From positions 1 through 64,000 of the IMG/VR virus record IMGVR_UViG_3300024336_000005: DNA of 64,000 nt; one strand, 5' to 3'. The notes under the pieces are model-generated. The model ran no database searches. It saw only the letters and a list, made by a program, of their open reading frames with translations, and was not told where the DNA came from. Source of the DNA: a virus. Numbering within the stretch: the first letter of the stretch is position 1; each line of letters begins with the position of its first letter. A program made the position numbers and the translations under genes. Below, piece after piece: positions 55,100 through 60,967 of the stretch.

Positions 55100-55115
55100 C
55101 CCCTCTTCGGAGGGG
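55100..55115 (+). promoter_or_regulatory. UUCG-tetraloop hairpin after the first rightward gene
   Basis: CCCCTC-TTCG-GAGGGG: six perfect pairs closed by the very stable C(UUCG)G loop, 18 bases after the stop. No T-run follows. Likely an mRNA 3'-end or protection element. Confidence 0.75.
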
Positions 55116-55118
55116 GCT

Positions 55119-55298
55119 CCATATGGGTACATGTGGGGTGTATGGTGTATGCCATATGCTACTACGTGTACCCATATGGGGTACTGTATAGGTAGTAGGG
55201 TATAGCCCTGCTACTGGTACCACTGGGCATACCACATGGGGTGGTGTGCTATAGCAGGGGGGTGTATAGCCCGAGCCCCCCTCTGTGTATAGTAGGGC
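55119..55298 (+). ncRNA. Highly structured intergenic RNA
   Basis: A chain of stems in 180 bases: a perfect 13-pair long-range stem (55119-55131 with 55167-55179); a two-tier hairpin GGTAC/GTACC (55180-55184, 55217-55221) enclosing a nine-pair stem (55192-55200, 55206-55214) with loop TATAG; an eight-pair stem 55228-55235/55241-55248; and a seven-pair stem AGGGGGG/CCCCCCT (55256-55262, 55276-55282) whose loop GCCC can pair with GGGC at 55295-55298. No ORF is seen here. Confidence 0.6.
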
Positions 55299-55311
55299 AT
55301 AGGGGTACTAT

Positions 55312-55515
55312 ATGTACGTCATCAAGACCGAGTGGGCCCGCTACGTGCGAGGGACGTTGAGGGACGTTGAGGTGCGCCTCAGCGTCGTGACCCACGAGGA
55401 GGCCAAGCGGCTTCTCCGCACTGAGGTCCCCCTCGTGGGGAGGTCCCTCCAGGGGATCTCCTCCCATGTGGGGGACCGACTGAGCGTCCCCACCTGGACG
55501 CTGGTCAGCGAGTAA
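55312..55515 (+). CDS. Small basic protein of the rightward block
   Basis: A 67-residue beta-leaning protein (MYVIKTEWARYVRGTLRDVE), net basic in the middle. GGGG lies eight bases before the ATG. High third-position GC agrees with the neighbouring genes. I do not recognise a family. Confidence 0.65.
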   Translation: MYVIKTEWARYVRGTLRDVEVRLSVVTHEEAKRLLRTEVPLVGRSLQGISSHVGDRLSVPTWTLVSE

Positions 55516-55521
55516 GGTGAT

Positions 55522-55603
55522 GGGGCACACGACTGTCGTGAGACAGCCGTGTGTTTAAACCACAGGACCGGTCCAAAGTCCGGTCCAAGCAGCCCCAAGG
55601 GGC
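55522..55603 (+). promoter_or_regulatory. Leader hairpin string with GNRA loop and possible switch
   Basis: Stem CACACG/CGTGTG (55526-55531, 55548-55553) encloses CTGTC-GTGA-GACAG, a GNRA tetraloop hairpin. A GGACCGG/CCGGTCC hairpin follows (55565-55571, 55580-55586). GCCCC (55592-55596) can pair either with GGGGC at 55522-55526 or with GGGGC at 55599-55603 next to the AGGAG ribosome site, so two alternative folds are possible. Confidence 0.6.
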
Positions 55604-55615
55604 ATAGGAGTAGTC

Positions 55616-55801
55616 ATGATTGATTCCACCAAGCGGGTCACCCTCGATGAGGTGTTGGAGTTGTCGGGTGTGGAGGACCAGAGGGTCTTCGCCTGGGAGC
55701 AGTGGGTCGTCAAGGGCAAGGGGGTCCAGGTGACCCTGGACGTCGACTTCGACGAGAAGACCCACAAGTACAAGGAGATCCACATCTTCATCGGGCGTTA
55801 G
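55616..55801 (+). CDS. Small acidic protein of the rightward block
   Basis: A 61-residue protein (MIDSTKRVTLDEVLELSGVE...) with a helix then a beta hairpin. AGGAG lies six bases before the ATG. The last codons and the TAG stop form one arm and the loop of a perfect nine-pair hairpin (55789-55810), so its 3' end is under structural constraint. Unrecognised. Confidence 0.65.
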   Translation: MIDSTKRVTLDEVLELSGVEDQRVFAWEQWVVKGKGVQVTLDVDFDEKTHKYKEIHIFIGR

Positions 55802-55810
55802 CGCCCGATG
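55789..55810 (+). promoter_or_regulatory. Perfect hairpin with the stop codon in its loop
   Basis: CATCGGGCG pairs with CGCCCGATG (nine pairs), and the loop TTAG contains the TAG stop of the 61-residue gene. It could slow termination or protect the 3' end. No T-run follows. Confidence 0.75.
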
Positions 55811-55838
55811 AGCCCTTCCCCACCGGGCTAAAGGTGGG
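55811..55838 (+). ncRNA. H-type pseudoknot A
   Basis: Stem 1 AGCCC (55811-55815) with GGGCT (55825-55829); stem 2 CCCACC (55819-55824) with GGTGGG (55833-55838); loop 1 TTC, loop 3 AAA. All pairs are Watson-Crick. It lies ten bases after the stop of the 61-residue gene. Confidence 0.75.
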
Positions 55839-55853
55839 TGTTCCACATAGGCG

Positions 55854-55873
55854 CATCAGGGGTAACACCTTGG
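55854..55873 (+). repeat. 20-base repeat, copy 1
   Basis: CATCAGGGGTAACACCTTGG, 19 of 20 bases identical to copy 2 at 56317. Copy 1 is framed by a stem AGGCGCATC/GATGCGTCT. Confidence 0.8.
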
Positions 55874-55938
55874 ATGCGTCTTATATGGGGCATAGGCACA
55901 TGTTGTGCCACCCCTTGGTGCAGGTACGCACCATACAC

Positions 55939-55950
55939 GCCCTATTGGGC
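55939..55950 (+). promoter_or_regulatory. Leader hairpin GCCC-TATT-GGGC, copy 1
   Basis: Four-pair hairpin, with the flanking CAC and CA bases repeated at 56394-56405. Each copy lies just before a ribosome-binding site. Confidence 0.65.
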
Positions 55951-55971
55951 ACATTAGATAGGAGCTCACCC

Positions 55972-56247
55972 ATGAGCAAGTCCAACGTCGGCAACGAGAG
56001 CCAGTTCATCAACTTCGTTAATGGTTTGTGCGCGGGAAGCCTGTTGCAGTTCGCCATCATCGGCCTCCACACGGCCGCCTGGAAGAAGGACCAGCTGGGG
56101 ACTGCCAGGCTCCGGCAGTTGGGCCAGTACCACGATGACACCACCAGCCGGTTGATCCTCTCCAACGGCGTCGTCGTGGACGTGGATTGGGGCTTCCAAA
56201 AGGGGCAGTCCGCCCATCGCCTCTGGTGGCGCGTGCGCTCTAACTAG
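55972..56247 (+). CDS. Small protein of the rightward block
   Basis: A 91-residue protein starting MSKSNVGNESQFINFVNG with a helical first half and a beta second half (DDTTSRLILSNGVVVDVDWG). GGAG lies seven bases before the ATG at 55972. A longer frame from 55702 is only an extension through a structured, non-coding leader. Unrecognised. Confidence 0.65.
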   Translation: MSKSNVGNESQFINFVNGLCAGSLLQFAIIGLHTAAWKKDQLGTARLRQLGQYHDDTTSRLILSNGVVVDVDWGFQKGQSAHRLWWRVRSN

Positions 56248-56269
56248 AGCAGCGCAGGCCGCCTGAATA

Positions 56270-56304
56270 AGCCCTCTCCCCCGTCGGGCTACAATAGACG
56301 GGGG
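56270..56304 (+). ncRNA. H-type pseudoknot B
   Basis: Stem 1 AGCCC (56270-56274) with GGGCT (56286-56290); stem 2 CCCCCGTC (56278-56285) with GACGGGGG (56297-56304), eight perfect pairs; loop 1 TCT, loop 3 ACAATA. Stem 1 and loop 1 pattern match pseudoknot A while stem 2 differs but still pairs. Confidence 0.8.
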
Positions 56305-56316
56305 ATCACATGAGGA

Positions 56317-56336
56317 CATCAGGGGTAGCACCTTGG
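56317..56336 (+). repeat. 20-base repeat, copy 2
   Basis: CATCAGGGGTAGCACCTTGG; differs from copy 1 at one base. It lies in the leader of the lipoprotein-like gene. Confidence 0.8.
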
Positions 56337-56355
56337 CGTTCTGATGTGGTTTCTA

Positions 56356-56405
56356 GGGACATGCCGTCCCCATTGGGCAGTTTCGCCCATCACGCCCTAT
56401 TGGGC
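56356..56405 (+). promoter_or_regulatory. Three leader hairpins before the lipoprotein-like gene
   Basis: GGGAC/GTCCC (56356-56370), TGGGC/GCCCA (56374-56389) and GCCC-TATT-GGGC (56394-56405) follow each other directly and end 20 bases before the ATG. Confidence 0.6.
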
Positions 56406-56424
56406 ATACATGAAAGGCCATACC

Positions 56425-57012
56425 ATGGCTACCTTCATTCGTTCCTCCCTCCTCCTCGCCCTCCTGTTCATCTGTGCCGGTTGCGGCACCAACCCGATGG
56501 CCTTCGGGCCGTTGGGGTGTTTCGTTTTCTCGTTCATCTTCCTCTTGGCGGGGCTGATGCCCACTAAGGCGGTGATCAAGGACGACGACGAGGAGACCGA
56601 GACGATGTCCTCCCCTGAGTGGGAGGTCCAGGAGTTCCCCGCTCTGGAGATCAAGGGGGAGGTGTGCTGGCCCGAGTGGCTGGAGATCTGCGAGGAGGCC
56701 TGGACCGAGCAGGCCAAGGCTGATGAGAACGCCCGTTTGGCGGCGTGGATCGAGCAGAGCAAGGCCACCATCAGGACCCGACAGGCCGAGTCCAAGCGGA
56801 TCGGCAACTGGATTGAGCAGCAGCGCATCAAGCGGTGGGTCGCGGCCCAGGAGGAGAAGGCCGCCAAGAAGGCGTGGAAGGACGCTGAGTACGCCCGCCG
56901 CTGCAAGGCGGCGCGTCAGGCCTGCGTGCTCGCCGAGCAGGAGGCGCAGGATGAACCCCTCCTGGAAGAGAGGATCGAGGAGTTCCGAAAGGAGATCCTC
57001 TCCTCCCTCTAG
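56425..57012 (+). CDS. Lipoprotein-like membrane protein with charged coiled coil
   Basis: About 195 residues from ATG 56425 (AAAGG seven bases upstream). The N-terminus is a signal peptide with a lipobox-like CAGC (LLLALLFICAGCGTN, Cys 22), followed by a second hydrophobic stretch (CFVFSFIFLLAGLMP, about residues 34-48), then an acidic segment and a long Glu/Lys/Ala/Arg helix. If the lipobox is used it would be anchored in a membrane; otherwise it is a two-helix membrane protein with a cytoplasmic coil. Earlier in-frame ATG codons lie within the leader hairpins. Unrecognised. Confidence 0.65.
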   Translation: MATFIRSSLLLALLFICAGCGTNPMAFGPLGCFVFSFIFLLAGLMPTKAVIKDDDEETETMSSPEWEVQEFPALEIKGEVCWPEWLEICEEAWTEQAKADENARLAAWIEQSKATIRTRQAESKRIGNWIEQQRIKRWVAAQEEKAAKKAWKDAEYARRCKAARQACVLAEQEAQDEPLLEERIEEFRKEILSSL

Positions 57013-57058
57013 TTTAGAATCACGATTCGATAGTCGTCCTGAGAGCTGGGACGTTAAA

Positions 57059-57133
57059 CTGCTCACATTAGCAGCAACCCATGGTGGGAAGCTGCTTAAC
57101 TGGGGTAGCCAATCCCCAAGCCCCGTGATGGGG
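57059..57133 (+). promoter_or_regulatory. Leader with mutually exclusive stems
   Basis: AGCAG at 57070 can pair with CTGCT at 57059-57063 or, extended, with GCTGCT at 57091-57096 enclosing a CCCA-TGG-TGGG hairpin. GGGG (57102-57105) pairs with CCCC (57114-57117), and CCCC (57121-57124) with GGGG (57130-57133); the partners can also cross over. The ribosome site AAAGGAG (57135-57141) follows directly. Confidence 0.5.
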
Positions 57134-57147
57134 TAAAGGAGTATACC

Positions 57148-58197
57148 GTGAAGAACATTGCCAAGAAGATTGGTTTCGTCTTGGGTGCCGCGATCGGCAT
57201 CATCATGTTGGCCGTGATCGCGAAGTTCGTGCTGGGCATCGTCCAGCACCTGGTCACCATGGCCCTCCTGGCCGGACCCCTCCTGTTCGCCTTCCCCGCC
57301 GCTCGGCGGCGGGTGTTGGTGCTGCTGAACAAGAAGGGCCAGAAGCTCAAGGAGGCCATCGAGGGGACGCCCGCCTGGAAGGGGCGGCAGGGCGTCAAGG
57401 ACGCCATCCAGGCGGGGCTTGAGAAGCAGTGGGAGTCGTTCAAGTCGGCCGCCAAGGCCGACGTGGAGGGGGAGGAGACCCAGGAGTTGTGCGACGGGTG
57501 CGGGAACATCCCGTTCTCCTGCTCCTGCGCGACGATGTCGCCGGAAGATGTGGCTGAGGCCGTCTGGCAGATGGAGGGGGAGCCTGCGCCCTGGCAGCCC
57601 ACCCTAATCGAGGGTGGGCTGGGGGAGGCCGTGGAGCTGTGCCCGGTCTTCGGGGTGGCCAAGCACTCGTGCGCCGGTTGTGACAACGGGCAGCACGAGG
57701 ACCCCAACTTCGTGGACGAGATGGTGGATGATGACGGCATCCCCGCACCGAAGGACGGTCAAGTGGCGTGCTCCACCTGTGGGTGGCCCCATGGGCCGAA
57801 TGGGTGTCGCAACTGTGACGACCCCATCTGCCTTGGCCGGGACGATGATATGTACGAGTACTGCGGCGGGTGTGGCGAGACTTTCGAGAGCTGCCACTGT
57901 TGTGGCGAGCATGAGGCGGTGAAGGTGGAGGTCAAGGTGGAGGAGAGGCAGTGCTCCTGTTGTGCCATCGAGGGCAACGCGAGGACGGAGGCGTACTGTT
58001 GGTTCCACTCCGAGCAGGAGCGGGAGGGGGCGCTCCTGTCGGTGGCGGAGGCCGAGGAGTTGGCCATCTGCGTGAAGGCCGCGCAGGACGCCGTGCGACT
58101 CCTGGACGACCGCTTGGAGTGGGCCGCCAAGGCCCACGCAGGGACCGACTTCGACGCCTGGTGGGCCTGCCGTCAGGGTTGGAAGGGGGAGAAGTGA
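57148..58197 (+). CDS. Membrane-anchored Cys-rich protein
   Basis: A 349-residue protein starting at GTG 57148 behind AAAGGAG. Residues 8-50 form two hydrophobic helices (IGFVLGAAIGIIMLAVIAKF; VTMALLAGPLLFAF). The rest has many Cys pairs: C115-x2-C118, C125-x-C127, C175-x2-C178, C208-x2-C211, C220-x2-C223, C239-x2-C242, C249-x-C251, C269-x-C271. Two 14-residue internal copies (CDGCGNIPFSCSC; CGGCGETFESCHC) indicate repeated small zinc-binding knuckles. Very acidic between them. Function unknown; a membrane-bound metal-binding protein is the safe reading. Confidence 0.75.
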   Translation: MKNIAKKIGFVLGAAIGIIMLAVIAKFVLGIVQHLVTMALLAGPLLFAFPAARRRVLVLLNKKGQKLKEAIEGTPAWKGRQGVKDAIQAGLEKQWESFKSAAKADVEGEETQELCDGCGNIPFSCSCATMSPEDVAEAVWQMEGEPAPWQPTLIEGGLGEAVELCPVFGVAKHSCAGCDNGQHEDPNFVDEMVDDDGIPAPKDGQVACSTCGWPHGPNGCRNCDDPICLGRDDDMYEYCGGCGETFESCHCCGEHEAVKVEVKVEERQCSCCAIEGNARTEAYCWFHSEQEREGALLSVAEAEELAICVKAAQDAVRLLDDRLEWAAKAHAGTDFDAWWACRQGWKGEK

Positions 58198-58385
58198 GGA
58201 AGCTGAGCTGCGAGAAGGCGGTCAGGCTTTTGGCCTGTGCCTCCACGGTGGCTGGCTACTACGGGCCTATCCCGCCGGTCAAGCGGGATGAACTGGTTCA
58301 GGCCCTCGGGGTGACGCCCGAGGAGATCGATGCCTGGTGGAACAACCAGATGAGCATCGAGTGGGACGGCGCCTCCAAGCACTAG
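58194..58385 (+). CDS. Small protein overlapping the Cys-rich gene
   Basis: A 63-residue helical protein starting at GTG 58194, overlapping the previous stop as GTGA, with an AGGGGGAGAA ribosome site upstream. Sequence begins MRKLSCEKAVRLLACASTVA and has DELVQALGVTPEEIDAWWNN, which looks like a small helix-turn-helix-style fold. It is coupled to the membrane protein. Function unknown. Confidence 0.6.
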   Translation: MRKLSCEKAVRLLACASTVAGYYGPIPPVKRDELVQALGVTPEEIDAWWNNQMSIEWDGASKH

Positions 58386-58392
58386 TCCCACA

Positions 58393-58425
58393 GCCGTACC
58401 TAGTCCGGCATTATAATAGACTAGG
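58393..58425 (+). ncRNA. H-type pseudoknot (after the 63-residue gene)
   Basis: Stem 1 GCCG (58393-58396) with CGGC (58406-58409); stem 2 CCTAGTC (58399-58405) with GACTAGG (58419-58425); loop 1 TA, loop 3 ATTATAATA. Loop 3 ends in AATA as in pseudoknot B, and both second strands begin with GAC. It starts eight bases after the stop. Confidence 0.7.
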
Positions 58426-58437
58426 ACTCCCTCCTGT

Positions 58438-58487
58438 TATCACGATCTCCTATCGTGGTATGAGAAGGGTGCTGAACAAGTGCCCTT
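58438..58487 (+). ncRNA. Two hairpins, one of the TGAAYAA-loop class
   Basis: Nine-pair stem TATCACGAT/ATCGTGGTA (58438-58460 region, loop CTCCT) followed by an eight-pair stem AAGGGTGC/GTGCCCTT (58465-58472, 58480-58487) with the seven-base loop TGAACAA that recurs at 59774 and, with small changes, in other copies. Confidence 0.65.
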
Positions 58488-58497
58488 ACAATCTGTT

Positions 58498-58538
58498 CTC
58501 CATGGGTCATGGAGGGTCTAGTGTGTACCCAACACACT
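58498..58538 (+). ncRNA. CATGGGTCATG hairpin and pseudoknot C
   Basis: Hairpin CTCCATG-GGT-CATGGAG (58498-58514), then GGGT (58514-58517) with ACCC (58527-58530) crossing AGTGTGT (58520-58526) with ACACACT (58532-58538). The same order, hairpin with GGT loop then pseudoknot, is found at 60968-61039. Confidence 0.6.
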
Positions 58539-58624
58539 CCCTGGCTCTAGGGTTACCAAGAGCTAGTATGCACAACCCCGGCCAAAAACAGGGGGAGGAT
58601 AATGGCGTGTAACCGACGCTGCAA

Positions 58625-58655
58625 GTCCCGTATGGGACTGTTGCCCGAAAGGGCA
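58625..58655 (+). promoter_or_regulatory. Leader hairpins before the coiled-coil gene
   Basis: GTCCC-GTAT-GGGAC (58625-58638) and TGCCC-GAAA-GGGCA (58642-58655, a GNRA tetraloop), the latter directly before the AAAGG ribosome site. Confidence 0.7.
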
Positions 58656-58668
58656 GAAAGGCTCCAAC

Positions 58669-59649
58669 ATGAGCACCAAGAACTTCGACCTCGCTCAGAT
58701 CCTCGCCGATGTCACCAGCATCAACTTGGAGGCGCTGGTCGCCTCCAAGAAGGCCAAGGAGGAGGCCGAGAAGGTCGCCTCGAAGGAGGCCAAGAAGGCC
58801 AGGGAGGAGGCCGCCGCTTGGGCGGCGGCCAAGGCCGAGGAGAAGGCCAAGGAGGAGGCCGAGAAGCGGGCCGACCTGGCCCGCCTCAACCGGGAGGAGG
58901 CGGCCAGGAAGGAGGCCGCCAAGAAGGAGGCCATGAAGGCCCGCGCGCGGCTGGAGCACAGCTCCTACAGGCTCGGGCTGCTGGAGGGCCGGGTGGCCCT
59001 CCTGAGTCAGATCCAGGAGAACCTGGGGCGCAAGCTCCAGGGTATGCTGGAGGGGACGGCGGCCCAGCTGGCCGCCAAGGCCGAGGAGTTCCAGGCGGCG
59101 CGGGAGGACCTGATGGAGGCGACCAAGCGCCTCCAGGAGGAGAAGGACCTGGTGGAGGATCAGCGGATCTCCTTCGGGGAGGTGCTCCCCTTGCCCCGCC
59201 ACCAGGAGGCCGGCCGTCGGGCCGCGCGGGTCGAAGGGGGCGGGGCCCTGAAGGAGATCCAGGAGGAGGCCTTCTTCGCGGCCATCGAGGCCAAGAAGGA
59301 GGCCAAGGTGGCGCAGGCCATCGAGGCCTCCGAGGAGCTGGAGGGGCTGCTGGCTCAGCTGTCCAGCCGGCCCCGGCGCTCCATCACCCGCGCCCTGAGC
59401 CGGGGGGACATCTCCCCCGCCAAGGCCGTGGAGGAGGCGAAGGCCGCCATCGAGGCGGCCAAGCGGGTCCACCAGTTCGAAAAGGTGGAGGTGGTGACGA
59501 CCAAGGTCGGCAGGGCCTCCACCTTGAGGGACCAGGACGCGGCCATCCGGATGGCCGCAAAGGGTAAGAAGCTCTCCAAGGAGGAGGGCAAGAGCTCCAA
59601 CCCGAAGAAGATTGCGAAGCTGCGCCGTAAGGCCGCGCAGAAGAAGTAA
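58669..59649 (+). CDS. Ala/Glu/Lys-rich coiled-coil protein
   Basis: A 326-residue protein. It begins MSTKNFDLAQILADVTSINL; the MSxKNFD start recurs in the large gene at 61158. Residues 27-95 are a nearly pure Ala/Lys/Glu helix (ASKKAKEEAEKVASKEAKKA), with more coiled coil to about 165, then a mixed part and a basic C-terminus (IAKLRRKAAQKK). The basic end suggests nucleic acid binding. AAAGG lies seven bases before the ATG. Unrecognised; may form filaments or scaffolds. Confidence 0.75.
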   Translation: MSTKNFDLAQILADVTSINLEALVASKKAKEEAEKVASKEAKKAREEAAAWAAAKAEEKAKEEAEKRADLARLNREEAARKEAAKKEAMKARARLEHSSYRLGLLEGRVALLSQIQENLGRKLQGMLEGTAAQLAAKAEEFQAAREDLMEATKRLQEEKDLVEDQRISFGEVLPLPRHQEAGRRAARVEGGGALKEIQEEAFFAAIEAKKEAKVAQAIEASEELEGLLAQLSSRPRRSITRALSRGDISPAKAVEEAKAAIEAAKRVHQFEKVEVVTTKVGRASTLRDQDAAIRMAAKGKKLSKEEGKSSNPKKIAKLRRKAAQKK

Positions 59650-59660
59650 TCTTCTCTCTT

Positions 59661-59819
59661 GCCCCGCTGAATAAGCGGGGCGGTCCCCCTCGTGGGATCT
59701 AGGCTCATCACATAGGTGGTGGTCCTAGACGTCACGAGGGTAGCCGAATAGGTTGCCTCATGACAGGTGGCGCTGAACAAGCGCCGCCGCTTAGCTTTGT
59801 GCTGAATAAGCGCAGAGCT
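59661..59819 (+). ncRNA. Four-part RNA cassette, copy I
   Basis: Part 1: GCCCCGC/GCGGGGC around loop TGAATAA (59661-59681). Part 2: three nested stems, CCCTCGTG/CACGAGGG (59687-59694, 59733-59740), CTAGG/CCTAG (59699-59703, 59724-59728), CATCAC/GTGGTG (59706-59711, 59716-59721). Part 3: eight pairs around TGAACAA (59766-59788). Part 4: AGCTTTGTGC/GCGCAGAGCT around TGAATAA (59793-59819), then TTTACATTT. The same order occurs at 60793-60956. Confidence 0.8.
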
Positions 59820-59831
59820 TTACATTTGGAA

Positions 59832-59890
59832 GCGCCCACCACCGGGGCGCATTAGTAAAATACCGGGGTTAGCGTTGCTAGAGCGCTAAT
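59832..59890 (+). promoter_or_regulatory. Two hairpins between cassette I and pseudoknot E
   Basis: GCGCCC/GGGCGC (59832-59837, 59845-59850) and TTAGCG/CGCTAA (59869-59874, 59884-59889, extended by one G-T pair). Confidence 0.6.
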
Positions 59891-59895
59891 TAAAT

Positions 59896-59939
59896 GGCTT
59901 GCGTTGTGAGCCGCTGGCAAGGGGATACTCCCCACAACG
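59896..59939 (+). ncRNA. H-type pseudoknot E with long third loop
   Basis: Stem 1 GGCT (59896-59899) with AGCC (59909-59912); stem 2 CGTTGTG (59902-59908) with CACAACG (59933-59939); loop 1 TG; the 20-base loop 3 can hold a small GGGG/CCCC hairpin that competes for one base. Confidence 0.6.
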
Positions 59940-59971
59940 GAGCAATCATGCTCCACTTTGGTCGCAAGACC
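59939..59971 (+). promoter_or_regulatory. Leader hairpins, second with GCAA tetraloop
   Basis: GGAGC/GCTCC (59939-59943, 59950-59954) and GGTC-GCAA-GACC (59960-59971), a GNRA hairpin ending two bases before the GAAAGG ribosome site. Confidence 0.7.
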
Positions 59972-59985
59972 TGAAAGGCCACATC

Positions 59986-60783
59986 ATGGCCATCTTCAAC
60001 ACCATCAAGTCCTCCGCCTCCGCCACCGCCGAGAAGGGCTTGCTCGCCCTCGGGCGGGCCAGCTGCAGCCTCAACCTCCGGAGCCCCATGCTCCGGAAGT
60101 TGAACGCAGCGCCCTTGATGGCGGTGGCGCCCTCGCACATGCGGGGGGCGTGTGAGGAGCACATGGAGCGCATGAACAAGCGCTCCATGGAGGCCTGGGA
60201 GCAGGACTCCCTCGTGGGTATGGCGACTTACATCGCCGAGAACCCGGAGCCCCGGAAGGAGCTGGAGGACTGGATGGCCTTCGCCTGCCGGGTGGCCGCC
60301 TACCGGGCGGCCCAGGTGGGCGACGTCACCCAGGCGCTCGCCGGGATGGCTTCCCGTGCAGGGCTGAGCCGCACGACGGCCAACCTCTGGGGCAAGACGC
60401 GGGGTCTTGATGACTTCGCCGATGCCCTGGAGGCCCACGCAACCGTGGGCGACTGCAAGTGGTGCCAGCCGCACCCCTGTGGTTGCCACGCCAAGGCGGG
60501 CACGTGCCGCACTTGCGACATCACCATCTTCAGCGACAACCGGGGGTACGACCGGTCCATCTGCGTGCACTGCGATGAGGACCGCGTCCGCATCGAGGCC
60601 GACGTCGAGGCGTGGCTGGAGATGGCCCAGGAGAGGTTCAGCTCCTCCTCGGCCCTGAGCGTGGGGGAGCAGCGGGAGTGGATGGAGATGATGGTGAACA
60701 CCTTCATCCCCGGCCAGGTGGTGTTCACCTGGAGCGAGACGGTGGAGACGGGGGACGTCTACGAGGGTCCCATCCCCTTCTGA
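59986..60783 (+). CDS. Cys/His zinc-ribbon-like protein
   Basis: A 265-residue protein from ATG 59986 (GAAAGG upstream). Residues 1-150 are helical; residues 157-196 have a dense Cys pattern C157-x2-C160, C165-x-C167, C174-x2-C177, C193-x2-C196 with His at 150, 163 and 168, typical of one or two zinc ribbons; the C-terminus is a mixed acidic segment. It may bind nucleic acid or protein through zinc. An in-frame extension from 59899 would run through leader hairpins. Cys pairs link it in style to the 349-residue membrane protein. Confidence 0.7.
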   Translation: MAIFNTIKSSASATAEKGLLALGRASCSLNLRSPMLRKLNAAPLMAVAPSHMRGACEEHMERMNKRSMEAWEQDSLVGMATYIAENPEPRKELEDWMAFACRVAAYRAAQVGDVTQALAGMASRAGLSRTTANLWGKTRGLDDFADALEAHATVGDCKWCQPHPCGCHAKAGTCRTCDITIFSDNRGYDRSICVHCDEDRVRIEADVEAWLEMAQERFSSSSALSVGEQREWMEMMVNTFIPGQVVFTWSETVETGDVYEGPIPF

Positions 60784-60792
60784 TAGTATTTT

Positions 60793-60956
60793 GCCCCGCT
60801 GAATAAGCGGGGCGGGCTTAGCTCTTGCTGAGCTCTAGACTCATCCCTACGGGGGTGGCTCTAGACATTAGCAAGAGCCGCTGTGTAAGCGGTAGTAGCT
60901 GATGGTTGTGGCGCTGAGCAAGCGCCACTTTGGAGCCTTGCTGAATAAGCAGGGCT
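60793..60956 (+). ncRNA. Four-part RNA cassette, copy II
   Basis: Part 1: GCCCCGC/GCGGGGC with loop TGAATAA (60793-60813). Part 2: CTCTTGCT/AGCAAGAG (60822-60829, 60870-60877), TCTAGA/TCTAGA (60834-60839, 60860-60865), CATCCC/GGGGTG (60842-60847, 60852-60857). An extra CCGCT/AGCGG hairpin at 60878-60892. Part 3: GTGGCGC/GCGCCAC with loop TGAGCAA (60908-60928). Part 4: AGCCTTGC/GCAGGGCT with loop TGAATAA (60934-60956), then TTTACATTT. Stems differ from copy I by paired changes. Confidence 0.8.
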
Positions 60957-60967
60957 TTACATTTTGT

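Noticed and set aside
54161-55132. A 323-codon open frame on the minus strand (Leu/His/Gly-rich)
   Set aside because: Antisense shadow of the gene at 54275; composition is typical of GC-rich reverse frames.
55702-55971. N-terminal extension of the 91-residue gene
   Set aside because: It overlaps another gene in a different frame and crosses pseudoknot A and several hairpins.
58411-58418. TATAAT box on the plus strand
   Set aside because: No -35 element at 16-18 bases; the bases are explained as loop 3 of a pseudoknot.
58507-59567. Long open frames on both strands over the coiled-coil gene
   Set aside because: Gly/Arg/Pro-rich or Leu-rich shadow frames; only the frame starting at 58669 has a ribosome site and normal composition.
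59661-60956. tRNA anticodon arms (seven-base loops)
   Set aside because: The loops TGARYAA lack the U at the second loop position and there is no cloverleaf or CCA end around them.
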